Positions 52,388-63,362 of a stretch of DNA of 64,000 bases are shown one piece after another. Every line of letters starts with the position of its first letter. Positions within the stretch are counted from its first letter, which is position 1. This DNA comes from Corynebacterium kalinowskii (GTDB taxonomy: Bacteria > Actinomycetota > Actinomycetes > Mycobacteriales > Mycobacteriaceae): contig NZ_CP046452.1 in NCBI RefSeq assembly GCF_009734385.1, positions 2,232,001-2,296,000 on the forward strand, given 5' to 3'. The position numbers and the translations under genes were made by a program. The notes beneath the pieces were generated by a model. It had not been told where the DNA came from and did not search any database. It was given only the letters and a program-made list of their open reading frames with translations.

Positions 52388-55300
52388 TTAGTTTTCGTCG
52401 GCCTTACGACGACGAATCAGTGCGAATCCGAGCAGCGCAATTAGCGCGGCGGCAATGGAGATGCCGATAACGTTTGCGCCAGTCTTAGCTAGAACTCCGC
52501 CCTTAGGCTGCACACCCTTTTGTGGACCCTTGTTCATGCTGTCAACACCGTCATTTGGCTTAGTCGTTGGTGCTGGCTGTGGAACAGAGGTCGCAGGAGC
52601 AGGTGGCACTGGATCAGAGGAGCCAGAGGATCCGGAAGAACCTGGTACCAGCGGAATCAGCGGGATGAGTGGAATCAGCGGTACCCATGGCGGGATACCC
52701 GGCTTGCTGTGCGCGTTTGCAGGGTTGTCATCCTTGACCGGCGGGATTGGGTGCCCCTTTTCATCCACTGCCGTCGAGCCATCCGGATTAGCCGGAGTAC
52801 CTTCGACCGTACCGACGTTCGTGTGCTGCTCGCCTTCCTTTGGAGCTGGATAGGTGGCGGTACACGTCATGGAGGCACCTGGCTCGAGTTCCGTCTTCGG
52901 GCAGGAGATCTTGTCTGCCGCGATGACGTTGTCGGTCACCTTAATGTCCTTCAGCTTTGCCAGTCCAGTGTTTGTTACCTGGAAGTGCACTGTCATGTCA
53001 GAGCCTGGTTCCACTGCAACACCTGGAGCGGTGTCGGCGTCGTCGCCGTTGATCAGCTTCACGATGCGCACTGCAGGAACCACAGCGTTTGCCGGATCGT
53101 GGTCTACCACTGCCGGAGGCTCCTCTGGGTCTGGGCCCGGAGTCGTGGTCTCCGTAGGGCCAGGCTCGCCTGGCACCGTGGTTCCAGGAACCGTGGTGCC
53201 TGGGACCGTGGTGCCTGGCTCGGTGGTTTCCGGAACCGTCGTACCAGGAATGGTGGTGCTTGGAACGGTGGTGGTCGCGTTCGTCGTACCAGGGACGGTG
53301 CTCTCAGGAATGGTGGTACCTGGGATCGTCATTCCTGGAACAGTGGTGCCCGGAACCGTAGTGCCTGGGACCGTGGTGCCCGGGGTAGGGGTTGGCGTCG
53401 GGAAGACGTCGACCTCAGGGGTGCCCTCGACCTTGGCGGTGTTCGTGTGCTGCTCCCCTGCCGCTGGGGCTGGGAAAGTAGCGGTGCAAGTGAAGGACGC
53501 GCCGGCTTCGAGCTTGGCGACGACATTGCCCTGTCCACCAGCACAGACGATGTCGCTGGATACGATCTTGTCGTCGGTGACAGTGACATTCTTCAGAGCG
53601 GTCTTTCCGGTGTTGGTCACCTCGAAGGTGACGCTCATCGGCTCGCCAGGCTTGACGATGACTCCAGGAGCATTGTTGGCATCATCACCGTTGATCTTTT
53701 TGATCACCTGAACACCTGCCGGAGAATCCACGTGAGCGAACTCAGGATCTTCGTCCCGGACCTTGGTTGGCGGATTGTGGCCGTCGCTAGGCGGCGTGCC
53801 CTCGACCCGGCCGAGGTCGTAGTGTCCGACGCCCGGCTTCGGTGCCTTGATCTGAGACGTACAGGTCATCTCCTCGCCCGGAGCAAGCTCCGTCTTAGGA
53901 CAGGTGACCACTGGGTGCTCCACCCCGTCCTGGAGGTACACGGTGTCAGTGACCTGAACATCAGTCAGGTTGACGTCGCCGGTGTTGGTCACCTTGTAGG
54001 TGATCGCCATCATCGAACCTGCCTCGACACGGACGCCTGGCTTGGAGTTGTTGTCCGTGCCATTAATCATCTTGACGATATGAATTGCAGGGTTCGAAGG
54101 CTTCGGCTCCTCCGGTGGGTTGTGAGCATTGCCCGGATCCTCCGGAGACTCGACCGGCTTGTTCGGATCGCCTGGCTCGCCCGGCTTCTCCGGATTCTCC
54201 GGCGTACCGACAGCCTTGGCCACATTCAGGTGGCCGGCAGTCTTACTGGACGGCGCGGCAACCGTGATGGTGACTGTCTTCGCCTCGCCCTTGGCCAGGT
54301 CAAACTTTTCGATCCTAGCGAGTTCAGCGTCGATCGCTGCCTGCACGCCGGCGACGTCATCGCCTGCCTGCACCCTATCGACGACATGGATGTCAAACAC
54401 CTTGGTGTCTCCGGTGTTCTTGATCTCGTAGGTGATCGTCATCGGAGCACCTGGCTTGACCTCGACACCCGGCGCATTGTCAGCGTCGTCACCGTTGATC
54501 AGCTTCTGGATCTCCAGCTTTGGAGTGCCAGGAACTGGTGGTGTCGTTGGAGGAGTCGACTCCGTCGCATGCGCAGGATTCGTCGTCGACACTACAACCG
54601 TCGTACCCGGAACGGTGGACTCACCAACCGTCGTACCCGGAACAGTCGTACCCGGAACCGTTGTCGTCGCGTCCGTGGTACCCGGCACCGTCGACTCAGG
54701 AACCGTCGTACCAGGAATCGTCGACGGTGTCACCGTCACCGTACCCAACGCGGTACCCACATTCACGTGACCAGAAGCCGCATCAGAATCAGCTGCAACC
54801 ACCTTCGCAGTAAACACACCCGACTCACCAGGAGCCAACGTGCCATCCCACGCAGCAGTCGAACCCTCCTTGAGCACCTTCACCGACGGCGCAACAACAT
54901 CCTTAATCTTGTCATCCGTCACCGTCACACCATGTAGGGCTTGTTGACCAGTATTCGTCACCAAAAACTGAACCTCAAGATCAGCACCCGGCTTCACCAC
55001 AGCTGCAGCCTCAGCAGTATCAGCATCCTGCCACACACCGGCCTGATCCTTAATCTGCTTCAACACATCAATAGCAGGAACACCAGCATTCGCAGGGTTC
55101 GTCGTTGACACGGTCGTTCTCGGAACCGTCGTCCCCGGAACCGTGGTACCAGGGACCTCACCACCAACAGAACCGACGTTAGTATGCAGTTCCTTCGCAT
55201 CGGCAGGAGCCGCAAACTCCGCCTTACAAATCACCACACCGCCCGGCATTAGCACGTCAACAACATTGTCGTCATCACACTTAATCTCAGACGCCGCAAT

Positions 55301-58300
55301 CTTGTCATCCGTCACCGTCACATTACGAAGAGCAACCTGACCCGTGTTTACCACACGGAACTCAACCTGCATCATATCGCCGACCTTAACCACCGCAGCA
55401 TCACCGGCAGTATCAGCATCCCGACCATTGATGAACTTCTTGATATCAACACCCGGCTCACCAGGAACACCCGGTACCACCGGCGTCGTCGTCACCGTCG
55501 CAGTAGCAGGATCCGTCGTCGTCAACGTCGTCGCAGGAACCGACGTCCCCGGATCAGTCGTACCCGGCACCGTCGAACCAGGCACCGTCGTCGTCGCATC
55601 CGTCGTACCCGGCACCGTCGACTCAGGAACCGTCGTACCAGGAATCGACGTCGGCGGAACCTCACCAGCAACCGTACCCACATTCACATGCTCAGAACCC
55701 GCAGGAGGAGCCGGGAAGGTCGCCTTACACACCTTCTCCTCACCCACCTTCAGCACACCCAGAACATTGTTCGAGGAACCCTCACACACAATCTCCTCAG
55801 CAGCAACCTTGTCATCCGTCACCGTCACATTCGACAGATCCTTCTGACCAGTATTCTTCACACGGAACTCAACATCCATATCCTGACCAGCAGGAACAGT
55901 AACCGCCGTGACGTTAGCATCATCACCATTGATGTACTTCTTAATCGACACCTCAGGAACCACAGCATTCGCAGGATTCGTCGTCGTCACCGCAGTACCC
56001 GGAACCGTCGAACCAGGCACCGTCGTCGTCGCATCCGTCGTACCCGGCACCGTCGTCCCCGGCGTATCACCAGAAACCGTACCCACATTCACGTGAGGCG
56101 TATCAGCAGCAGGAGCCTTCATCGTCGCCGAACACGTAACCCACGCACCCGGCAACAACACATCAACAACATTGTCGTCATCACACTTAATCTCAGACGC
56201 CGCAATCTTGTCATCCGTCACCGTCACATTCGTCAACGGCACATCACCAGTATTCGTGACCTCAAACGTGACACTCATATCCGAACCAACAGCCACCACA
56301 GCAGCCGCATCCTTCGAATCAGCATCAAAACCATTGATCTTCTTCACGATATTGATACCAGGAACACCCGGCACCACCGGCGTCGTCGTCACCGTCGCAG
56401 TAGCAGGATCCGTCGTCGTCAACGTCGTCGCAGGAACCGACGTCCCCGGATCAGTCGTACCCGGCACCGTCGAACCAGGCACCGTCGTCGTCGCATCCGT
56501 CGTACCCGGCACCGTCGACTCAGGAACCGTCGTACCAGGAATCGACGTCGGCGGAACCTCACCAGCAACCGTACCCACATTCACATGCTCAGAACCCGCA
56601 GGAGGAGCCGGGAAGGTCGCCTTACACACCTTCTCCTCACCCACCTTCAGCACACCCAGAACATTGTTCGAGGAACCCTCACACACAATCTCCTCAGCAG
56701 CAACCTTGTCATCCGTCACCGTCACATTCGACAGATCCTTCTGACCAGTATTCTTCACACGGAACTCAACATCCATATCCTGACCAGCAGGAACAGTAAC
56801 CGCCGTGACGTTAGCATCATCACCATTGATGTACTTCTTAATCGACACCTCAGGAACCACAGCATTCGCAGGATTCGTCGTCGTCACCGCAGTACCCGGA
56901 ACCGTCGAACCAGGCACCGTCGTCGTCGCATCCGTCGTACCCGGCACCGTCGTCCCCGGCGTATCACCAGAAACCGTACCCACATTCACGTGAGGCGTAT
57001 CAGCAGCAGGAGCCTTCATCGTCGCCGAACACGTAACCCACGCACCCGGCAACAACACATCAACAACATTGTCGTCATCACACTTAATCTCAGACGCCGC
57101 AATCTTGTCATCCGTCACCGTCACATTCGTCAACGGCACATCACCAGTATTCGTGACCTCAAACGTGACACTCATATCCGAACCAACAGCCACCACAGCA
57201 GCCGCATCCTTCGAATCAGCATCAAAACCATTGATCTTCTTCACGATATTGATACCAGGAACACCCGGCACCACCGGCGTCGTCGTCACCGTCGCAGTAG
57301 CAGGATCCGTCGTCGTCAACGTCGTCGCAGGAACCGACGTCCCCGGATCAGTCGTACCCGGCACCGTCGAACCAGGCACCGTCGTCGTCGCATCCGTCGT
57401 ACCCGGCACCGTCGACTCAGGAACCGTCGTACCAGGAATCGACGTCGGCGGAACCTCACCAGCAACCGTACCCACATTCACATGCTCAGAACCCGCAGGA
57501 GGAGCCGGGAAGGTCGCCTTACACACCTTCTCCTCACCCACCTTCAGCACACCCAGAACATTGTTCGAGGAACCCTCACACACAATCTCCTCAGCAGCAA
57601 CCTTGTCATCCGTCACCGTCACATTCGACAGATCCTTCTGACCAGTATTCTTCACACGGAACTCAACATCCATATCCTGACCAGCAGGAACAGTAACCGC
57701 CGTGACGTTAGCATCATCACCATTGATGTACTTCTTAATCGACACCTCAGGAACCACAGCATTCGCAGGATTCGTCGTCGTCACCGCAGTACCCGGAACC
57801 GTCGAACCAGGCACCGTCGTCGTCGCATCCGTCGTACCCGGCACCGTCGTCCCCGGCGTATCACCAGAAACCGTACCCACATTCACGTGAGGCGTATCAG
57901 CAGCAGGAGCCTTCATCGTCGCCGAACACGTAACCCACGCACCCGGCAACAACACATCAACAACATTGTCGTCATCACACTTAATCTCAGACGCCGCAAT
58001 CTTGTCATCCGTCACCGTCACATTCGTCAACGGCACATCACCAGTATTCGTGACCTCAAACGTGACACTCATATCCGAACCAACAGCCACCACAGCAGCC
58101 GCATCCTTCGAATCAGCATCAAAACCATTGATCTTCTTCACGATATTGATACCAGGAACACCCGGCACCACCGGCGTCGTCGTCACCGTCGCAGTAGCAG
58201 GATCCGTCGTCGTCAACGTCGTCGCAGGAACCGACGTCCCCGGATCAGTCGTACCCGGCACCGTCGAACCAGGCACCGTCGTCGTCGCATCCGTCGTACC

Positions 58301-61300
58301 CGGCACCGTCGACTCAGGAACCGTCGTACCAGGAATCGACGTCGGCGGAACCTCACCAGCAACCGTACCCACATTCACATGCTCAGAACCCGCAGGAGGA
58401 GCCGGGAAGGTCGCCTTACACACCTTCTCCTCACCCACCTTCAGCACACCCAGAACATTGTTCGAGGAACCCTCACACACAATCTCCTCAGCAGCAACCT
58501 TGTCATCCGTCACCGTCACATTCGACAGATCCTTCTGACCAGTATTCTTCACACGGAACTCAACATCCATATCCTGACCAGCAGGAACAGTAACCGCCGT
58601 GACGTTAGCATCATCACCATTGATGTACTTCTTAATCGACACCTCAGGAACCACAGCATTCGCAGGATTCGTCGTCGTCACCGCAGTACCCGGAACCGTC
58701 GAACCAGGCACCGTCGTCGTCGCATCCGTCGTACCCGGCACCGTCGTCCCCGGCGTATCACCAGAAACCGTACCCACATTCACGTGAGGCGTATCAGCAG
58801 CAGGAGCCTTCATCGTCGCCGAACACGTAACCCACGCACCCGGCAACAACACATCAACAACATTGTCGTCATCACACTTAATCTCAGACGCCGCAATCTT
58901 GTCATCCGTCACCGTCACATTCGTCAACGGCACATCACCAGTATTCGTGACCTCAAACGTGACACTCATATCCGAACCAACAGCCACCACAGCAGCCGCA
59001 TCCTTCGAATCAGCATCAAAACCATTGATCTTCTTCACGATATTGATACCAGGAACACCCGGCACCACCGGCGTCGTCGTCACCGTCGCAGTAGCAGGAT
59101 CCGTCGTCGTCAACGTCGTCGCAGGAACCGACGTCCCCGGATCAGTCGTACCCGGCACCGTCGAACCAGGCACCGTCGTCGTCGCATCCGTCGTACCCGG
59201 CACCGTCGACTCAGGAACCGTCGTACCAGGAATCGACGTCGGCGGAACCTCACCAGCAACCGTACCCACATTCACATGCTCAGAACCCGCAGGAGGAGCC
59301 GGGAAGGTCGCCTTACACACCTTCTCCTCACCCACCTTCAGCACACCCAGAACATTGTTCGAGGAACCCTCACACACAATCTCCTCAGCAGCAACCTTGT
59401 CATCCGTCACCGTCACATTCGACAGATCCTTCTGACCAGTATTCTTCACACGGAACTCAACATCCATATCCTGACCAGCAGGAACAGTAACCGCCGTGAC
59501 GTTAGCATCATCACCATTGATGTACTTCTTAATCGACACCTCAGGAACCACAGCATTCGCAGGATTCGTCGTCGTCACCGCAGTACCCGGAACCGTCGAA
59601 CCAGGCACCGTCGTCGTCGCATCCGTCGTACCCGGCACCGTCGTCCCCGGCGTATCACCAGAAACCGTACCCACATTCACGTGAGGCGTATCAGCAGCAG
59701 GAGCCTTCATCGTCGCCGAACACGTAACCCACGCACCCGGCAACAACACATCAACAACATTGTCGTCATCACACTTAATCTCAGACGCCGCAATCTTGTC
59801 ATCCGTCACCGTCACATTCGTCAACGGCACATCACCAGTATTCGTGACCTCAAACGTGACACTCATATCCGAACCAACAGCCACCACAGCAGCCGCATCC
59901 TTCGAATCAGCATCAAAACCATTGATCTTCTTCACGATATTGATACCAGGAACACCCGGCACCACCGGCGTCGTCGTCACCGTCGCAGTAGCAGGATCCG
60001 TCGTCGTCAACGTCGTCGCAGGAACCGACGTCCCCGGATCAGTCGTACCCGGCACCGTCGAACCAGGCACCGTCGTCGTCGCATCCGTCGTACCCGGCAC
60101 CGTCGACTCAGGAACCGTCGTACCAGGAATCGACGTCGGCGGAACCTCACCAGCAACCGTACCCACATTCACATGCTCAGAACCCGCAGGAGGAGCCGGG
60201 AAGGTCGCCTTACACACCTTCTCCTCACCCACCTTCAGCACACCCAGAACATTGTTCGAGGAACCCTCACACACAATCTCCTCAGCAGCAACCTTGTCAT
60301 CCGTCACCGTCACATTCGACAGATCCTTCTGACCAGTATTCTTCACACGGAACTCAACATCCATATCCTGACCAGCAGGAACAGTAACCGCCGTGACGTT
60401 AGCATCATCACCATTGATGTACTTCTTAATCGACACCTCAGGAACCACAGCATTCGCAGGATTCGTCGTCGTCACCGCAGTACCCGGAACCGTCGAACCA
60501 GGCACCGTCGTCGTCGCATCCGTCGTACCCGGCACCGTCGTCCCCGGCGTATCACCAGAAACCGTACCCACATTCACGTGAGGCGTATCAGCAGCAGGAG
60601 CCTTCATCGTCGCCGAACACGTAACCCACGCACCCGGCAACAACACATCAACAACATTGTCGTCATCACACTTAATCTCAGACGCCGCAATCTTGTCATC
60701 CGTCACCGTCACATTCGTCAACGGCACATCACCAGTATTCGTGACCTCAAACGTGACACTCATATCCGAACCAACAGCCACCACAGCAGCCGCATCCTTC
60801 GAATCAGCATCAAAACCATTGATCTTCTTCACGATATTGATACCAGGAACACCTTGCTGCGTCACCGGCGTACACACATCATTGTTATCCACACCATCAG
60901 AATCACCCGGCAAATCAACAACGTTGTACAGCCCCTTCGACGAATCCGTCGCACCTGCATCAGTCTTACACTCACCGATAGTGGCCCATTCAACCTTGGA
61001 CTGATCCACCGTGTACGTCATCACCACCACATGCGGCTTCTCCGCACCAGCAGCCAAATCATCACCCGGCGTGACCTCAAACTTGCCATCAACCAGCGGC
61101 AACGAGACCAGATTGCCATCAACCGTGATCGACTTAATCACAAAACCAGCAGGAACCGACGGCGTATCCATCACAGCCTTCGACATCGCCTGATCATTAC
61201 CCGTATTCTTCACGATCACCGAGTAATTACGCGTGACCTCAGTAGCATCCTTTTCCAACACCACCGGCAGATCAGAAGACTCCTTCCGAACAGCAAAATC

Positions 61301-63133
61301 AGGCGAAGTAACACACGTCGGATCTTCCCCACCTGGTTTGTTTGGATCGTCCGATAATATGCCGTCTGGGTATGAGACCCAAACCACGTTAGCTTGGTTA
61401 CAGACTTCAGTTTGTCCTGGTGCCATCCTGACTTGGAAAGTGACTGTAGCTGTGTCGCCAGCTGGAATCACACCCTCAAATTCGGTCTGGGTGCCCTTGA
61501 CTGGCCTTCGCTTTGTGTAAGGCATAGATGGACCAGCATCGTCAGACACGGGATCACCATTGAGGGTGGTACTGCCTTCAATATACTCCGCACCATGTGG
61601 CACCTGGTCCTCGAATGTCGCGCCAGAAACCGACAGATTGCCCGTGTTTTTCATCACAATGCTAAACGTAATAGTGTCCCCAACGCTAGCTGATTCTGGA
61701 GTTGCCGTTTTCTCAATAGCTAAATCCGGCTGCGGAAGGGCACACGATGCCATGTCCGCAAAACCATGGCTTTCTGTGAAAGTGAACTCGTTAAGTGGTG
61801 TTGCAACACCGGTATCTTTGTTTACTGAATAGTAATTCGATGATCCTTTTTGATTATCATTCGCAGATGCATATAACGTACCGTTAGAATCGAAGGATAT
61901 TCCGTTATAAAACGAGTACTTTCCTGGGGATCTCATATTACCCACTAGGGTCGCTTCAGGGGCAGAAGGCCTTGCCAACTGGTCTGGGCCAATGGTTAGT
62001 AGCCAAGTATCGCCTGCGCCGGCGGCTGAAACGTCTCCAGCAACCAGAATCCACATTGTGCCCGTGCCGTCAAAAACAATGTCTCCGGAATTTAGGCTAT
62101 CAACATCGGTCGACATTTCAGCTGGCAACTTCGGAGTGCCTTTATTCTCCAAGGCTAAAGTTGCCACATTCGAAGGAAGCTTGGCATTCCCATTTGTATC
62201 AACACTCAGTTTCGTAGCTGGCAACGAACTTACATCCGACAAACGACGAAGAACCCCATCCATACCAAAGGACCACAGCGCGCCATCCGCCGCGATGGAA
62301 AGCCTATTTGTCTGTAGTTGACCTGGACCCGCTTTACCAACTACAAAGAAATCTCCTGTGGTCAGATCCACTTTGATCAAGTAATCAGTAAATACTGTTC
62401 GAAGCGCTGTTTCATAACGCGTTGTAAAATACGCATAGCGCGGATTCTTTGGATCCTGAGCGAGGGCAGAAGAAGCATCACCGATCAAGAATCCAATATT
62501 GTTCTTTATTCGCGGAATATCATATAGAGCTGTCATGGAGTTTGTTACTGGGTCCAAGTAGCCAATTTGGTCCGTGTATCCGTCACGACGACCAATAGCA
62601 GACACATACCACTGCCGGTCACAAGTACCTGCCGAATTACCATTGTTCGCATCGACAGTCACCTGATGAGTGTTTACAGTAGTTTCCGGCAAAAAACGCC
62701 AAGCAGAATCATCCCACCACTCACCAGTGAAGCTAATCGAGACGTCCTGGCTCTGAGTGACGTATGCCTCACAGGAAAAAGTGAATGTATCTCCAGGATA
62801 GATACGAAGGCCGGATACGCCATCAGACGTTCCAGAAGAATTACAAAGCGAGTTTTGCTCTTCGGAGTACCAAACAGCCCTACCGTCTGTACGCGTGTTC
62901 GTAACTTTGTACGTAACAGCAACTTGTCCTCCGCCCGCTGGAACCTGGTTCGGCTCTACGATCGACTCCATACTTAGCGAATTCGTCGCGATTGTCTTCG
63001 TATCAGCCCTCGCCTCCGGCCACACACCTCCCCACGGAACCATGATGCTCGCCAGGAGTAGCGATAGCACTGCAACAATCCCAAGCAGTGCACGCGGTAA
63101 AATCACTCGAACCTTAGACCCGTCCAGAAACAT
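52388..63133 (-). CDS. Giant repetitive sortase-anchored surface protein
   Basis: 3581 residues. Signal peptide about 1-43 (RALLGIVAVLSLLLASIMV...ARA); N-terminal domain about 45-465 with repeated beta-strand phrases (GYLDPVTNSMTALYDIPRI, LIKVDLTTGDFFVVGKAG), propeller-like; a DUF11 module (DLAIEKTATPESASVGDTITFSIV) and a second one. Residues about 761-2555 are six copies of a 299-residue unit made of two Ig-like DUF7507/DUF11 modules (IVKKINGFDADSKDAA and SIKKYINGDDANVTAV) joined by Thr-Pro-Gly linkers (VPGTT repeats, potential O-glycosylation sites). Six diverged modules follow, then Pro-rich stalk, sorting signal LAKTG (3548-3552), membrane segment and RRRK. A wall-anchored fibrous adhesin or stalk is the likely role. 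Monocistronic. Confidence 0.88.
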   Translation of the reverse strand: MFLDGSKVRVILPRALLGIVAVLSLLLASIMVPWGGVWPEARADTKTIATNSLSMESIVEPNQVPAGGGQVAVTYKVTNTRTDGRAVWYSEEQNSLCNSSGTSDGVSGLRIYPGDTFTFSCEAYVTQSQDVSISFTGEWWDDSAWRFLPETTVNTHQVTVDANNGNSAGTCDRQWYVSAIGRRDGYTDQIGYLDPVTNSMTALYDIPRIKNNIGFLIGDASSALAQDPKNPRYAYFTTRYETALRTVFTDYLIKVDLTTGDFFVVGKAGPGQLQTNRLSIAADGALWSFGMDGVLRRLSDVSSLPATKLSVDTNGNAKLPSNVATLALENKGTPKLPAEMSTDVDSLNSGDIVFDGTGTMWILVAGDVSAAGAGDTWLLTIGPDQLARPSAPEATLVGNMRSPGKYSFYNGISFDSNGTLYASANDNQKGSSNYYSVNKDTGVATPLNEFTFTESHGFADMASCALPQPDLAIEKTATPESASVGDTITFSIVMKNTGNLSVSGATFEDQVPHGAEYIEGSTTLNGDPVSDDAGPSMPYTKRRPVKGTQTEFEGVIPAGDTATVTFQVRMAPGQTEVCNQANVVWVSYPDGILSDDPNKPGGEDPTCVTSPDFAVRKESSDLPVVLEKDATEVTRNYSVIVKNTGNDQAMSKAVMDTPSVPAGFVIKSITVDGNLVSLPLVDGKFEVTPGDDLAAGAEKPHVVVMTYTVDQSKVEWATIGECKTDAGATDSSKGLYNVVDLPGDSDGVDNNDVCTPVTQQGVPGINIVKKINGFDADSKDAAAVVAVGSDMSVTFEVTNTGDVPLTNVTVTDDKIAASEIKCDDDNVVDVLLPGAWVTCSATMKAPAADTPHVNVGTVSGDTPGTTVPGTTDATTTVPGSTVPGTAVTTTNPANAVVPEVSIKKYINGDDANVTAVTVPAGQDMDVEFRVKNTGQKDLSNVTVTDDKVAAEEIVCEGSSNNVLGVLKVGEEKVCKATFPAPPAGSEHVNVGTVAGEVPPTSIPGTTVPESTVPGTTDATTTVPGSTVPGTTDPGTSVPATTLTTTDPATATVTTTPVVPGVPGINIVKKINGFDADSKDAAAVVAVGSDMSVTFEVTNTGDVPLTNVTVTDDKIAASEIKCDDDNVVDVLLPGAWVTCSATMKAPAADTPHVNVGTVSGDTPGTTVPGTTDATTTVPGSTVPGTAVTTTNPANAVVPEVSIKKYINGDDANVTAVTVPAGQDMDVEFRVKNTGQKDLSNVTVTDDKVAAEEIVCEGSSNNVLGVLKVGEEKVCKATFPAPPAGSEHVNVGTVAGEVPPTSIPGTTVPESTVPGTTDATTTVPGSTVPGTTDPGTSVPATTLTTTDPATATVTTTPVVPGVPGINIVKKINGFDADSKDAAAVVAVGSDMSVTFEVTNTGDVPLTNVTVTDDKIAASEIKCDDDNVVDVLLPGAWVTCSATMKAPAADTPHVNVGTVSGDTPGTTVPGTTDATTTVPGSTVPGTAVTTTNPANAVVPEVSIKKYINGDDANVTAVTVPAGQDMDVEFRVKNTGQKDLSNVTVTDDKVAAEEIVCEGSSNNVLGVLKVGEEKVCKATFPAPPAGSEHVNVGTVAGEVPPTSIPGTTVPESTVPGTTDATTTVPGSTVPGTTDPGTSVPATTLTTTDPATATVTTTPVVPGVPGINIVKKINGFDADSKDAAAVVAVGSDMSVTFEVTNTGDVPLTNVTVTDDKIAASEIKCDDDNVVDVLLPGAWVTCSATMKAPAADTPHVNVGTVSGDTPGTTVPGTTDATTTVPGSTVPGTAVTTTNPANAVVPEVSIKKYINGDDANVTAVTVPAGQDMDVEFRVKNTGQKDLSNVTVTDDKVAAEEIVCEGSSNNVLGVLKVGEEKVCKATFPAPPAGSEHVNVGTVAGEVPPTSIPGTTVPESTVPGTTDATTTVPGSTVPGTTDPGTSVPATTLTTTDPATATVTTTPVVPGVPGINIVKKINGFDADSKDAAAVVAVGSDMSVTFEVTNTGDVPLTNVTVTDDKIAASEIKCDDDNVVDVLLPGAWVTCSATMKAPAADTPHVNVGTVSGDTPGTTVPGTTDATTTVPGSTVPGTAVTTTNPANAVVPEVSIKKYINGDDANVTAVTVPAGQDMDVEFRVKNTGQKDLSNVTVTDDKVAAEEIVCEGSSNNVLGVLKVGEEKVCKATFPAPPAGSEHVNVGTVAGEVPPTSIPGTTVPESTVPGTTDATTTVPGSTVPGTTDPGTSVPATTLTTTDPATATVTTTPVVPGVPGINIVKKINGFDADSKDAAAVVAVGSDMSVTFEVTNTGDVPLTNVTVTDDKIAASEIKCDDDNVVDVLLPGAWVTCSATMKAPAADTPHVNVGTVSGDTPGTTVPGTTDATTTVPGSTVPGTAVTTTNPANAVVPEVSIKKYINGDDANVTAVTVPAGQDMDVEFRVKNTGQKDLSNVTVTDDKVAAEEIVCEGSSNNVLGVLKVGEEKVCKATFPAPPAGSEHVNVGTVAGEVPPTSIPGTTVPESTVPGTTDATTTVPGSTVPGTTDPGTSVPATTLTTTDPATATVTTTPVVPGVPGEPGVDIKKFINGRDADTAGDAAVVKVGDMMQVEFRVVNTGQVALRNVTVTDDKIAASEIKCDDDNVVDVLMPGGVVICKAEFAAPADAKELHTNVGSVGGEVPGTTVPGTTVPRTTVSTTNPANAGVPAIDVLKQIKDQAGVWQDADTAEAAAVVKPGADLEVQFLVTNTGQQALHGVTVTDDKIKDVVAPSVKVLKEGSTAAWDGTLAPGESGVFTAKVVAADSDAASGHVNVGTALGTVTVTPSTIPGTTVPESTVPGTTDATTTVPGTTVPGTTVGESTVPGTTVVVSTTNPAHATESTPPTTPPVPGTPKLEIQKLINGDDADNAPGVEVKPGAPMTITYEIKNTGDTKVFDIHVVDRVQAGDDVAGVQAAIDAELARIEKFDLAKGEAKTVTITVAAPSSKTAGHLNVAKAVGTPENPEKPGEPGDPNKPVESPEDPGNAHNPPEEPKPSNPAIHIVKMINGTDNNSKPGVRVEAGSMMAITYKVTNTGDVNLTDVQVTDTVYLQDGVEHPVVTCPKTELAPGEEMTCTSQIKAPKPGVGHYDLGRVEGTPPSDGHNPPTKVRDEDPEFAHVDSPAGVQVIKKINGDDANNAPGVIVKPGEPMSVTFEVTNTGKTALKNVTVTDDKIVSSDIVCAGGQGNVVAKLEAGASFTCTATFPAPAAGEQHTNTAKVEGTPEVDVFPTPTPTPGTTVPGTTVPGTTVPGMTIPGTTIPESTVPGTTNATTTVPSTTIPGTTVPETTEPGTTVPGTTVPGTTVPGEPGPTETTTPGPDPEEPPAVVDHDPANAVVPAVRIVKLINGDDADTAPGVAVEPGSDMTVHFQVTNTGLAKLKDIKVTDNVIAADKISCPKTELEPGASMTCTATYPAPKEGEQHTNVGTVEGTPANPDGSTAVDEKGHPIPPVKDDNPANAHSKPGIPPWVPLIPLIPLIPLVPGSSGSSGSSDPVPPAPATSVPQPAPTTKPNDGVDSMNKGPQKGVQPKGGVLAKTGANVIGISIAAALIALLGFALIRRRKADEN
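55472..60853 (-). repeat. Six tandem 897-bp coding repeats
   Basis: Blocks recur with an exact 897-bp period (for example equivalent points at 55908, 56805, 57702, 58599, 59496 and 60393). By eye the copies are identical or nearly so at DNA level; the only difference I noted is at the left edge (ggTacc versus ggCacc at 55474). Each encodes two Ig-like modules. The array keeps frame (897 = 3 x 299), so copy number can change without breaking the protein. Confidence 0.92.
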
Positions 63134-63362
63134 GCGTTACCAATCTTCTGATGGCGTCCCGCATCAAAAGATTCTGAAAAAAGCGCACGCTTCCTTGCAG
63201 CAACCTTTGAAGCAGGTCACTTAACCCGTATGCGCACAGCAAAGTTTCACTGAACACACGACTCTCGGAGTGAATGATAACCTAGCCGAGAACTTTGCGA
63301 GCATTTTGTAATAGTTTTGTTATCGTAGAGAATTGCCTAATCTACTCAAATAATGACCCAAA
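63134..63362 (-). promoter_or_regulatory. AT-rich promoter region of the giant surface-protein gene
   Basis: The 229 bases between recR and the surface-protein start are AT-richer than average. The part nearest recR (63290-63350) contains several TA-rich hexamers that could serve as -10 elements. No single start site or operator can be chosen. The ribosome site before the ATG is weak. Confidence 0.35.

Noticed and set aside
55472..60853. Regular repeats that might suggest a CRISPR array
   Set aside because: The period is 897 bp and the whole unit is coding; there are no short repeats with unique spacers and no cas genes.
55688..61357. 1889-codon open frame on the plus strand, rich in Arg/His, across the repeat array
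   Set aside because: It is the complement of the giant surface-protein gene; absence of stops follows from that gene's codon choice copied six times. Composition is not protein-like and there is no ribosome site.
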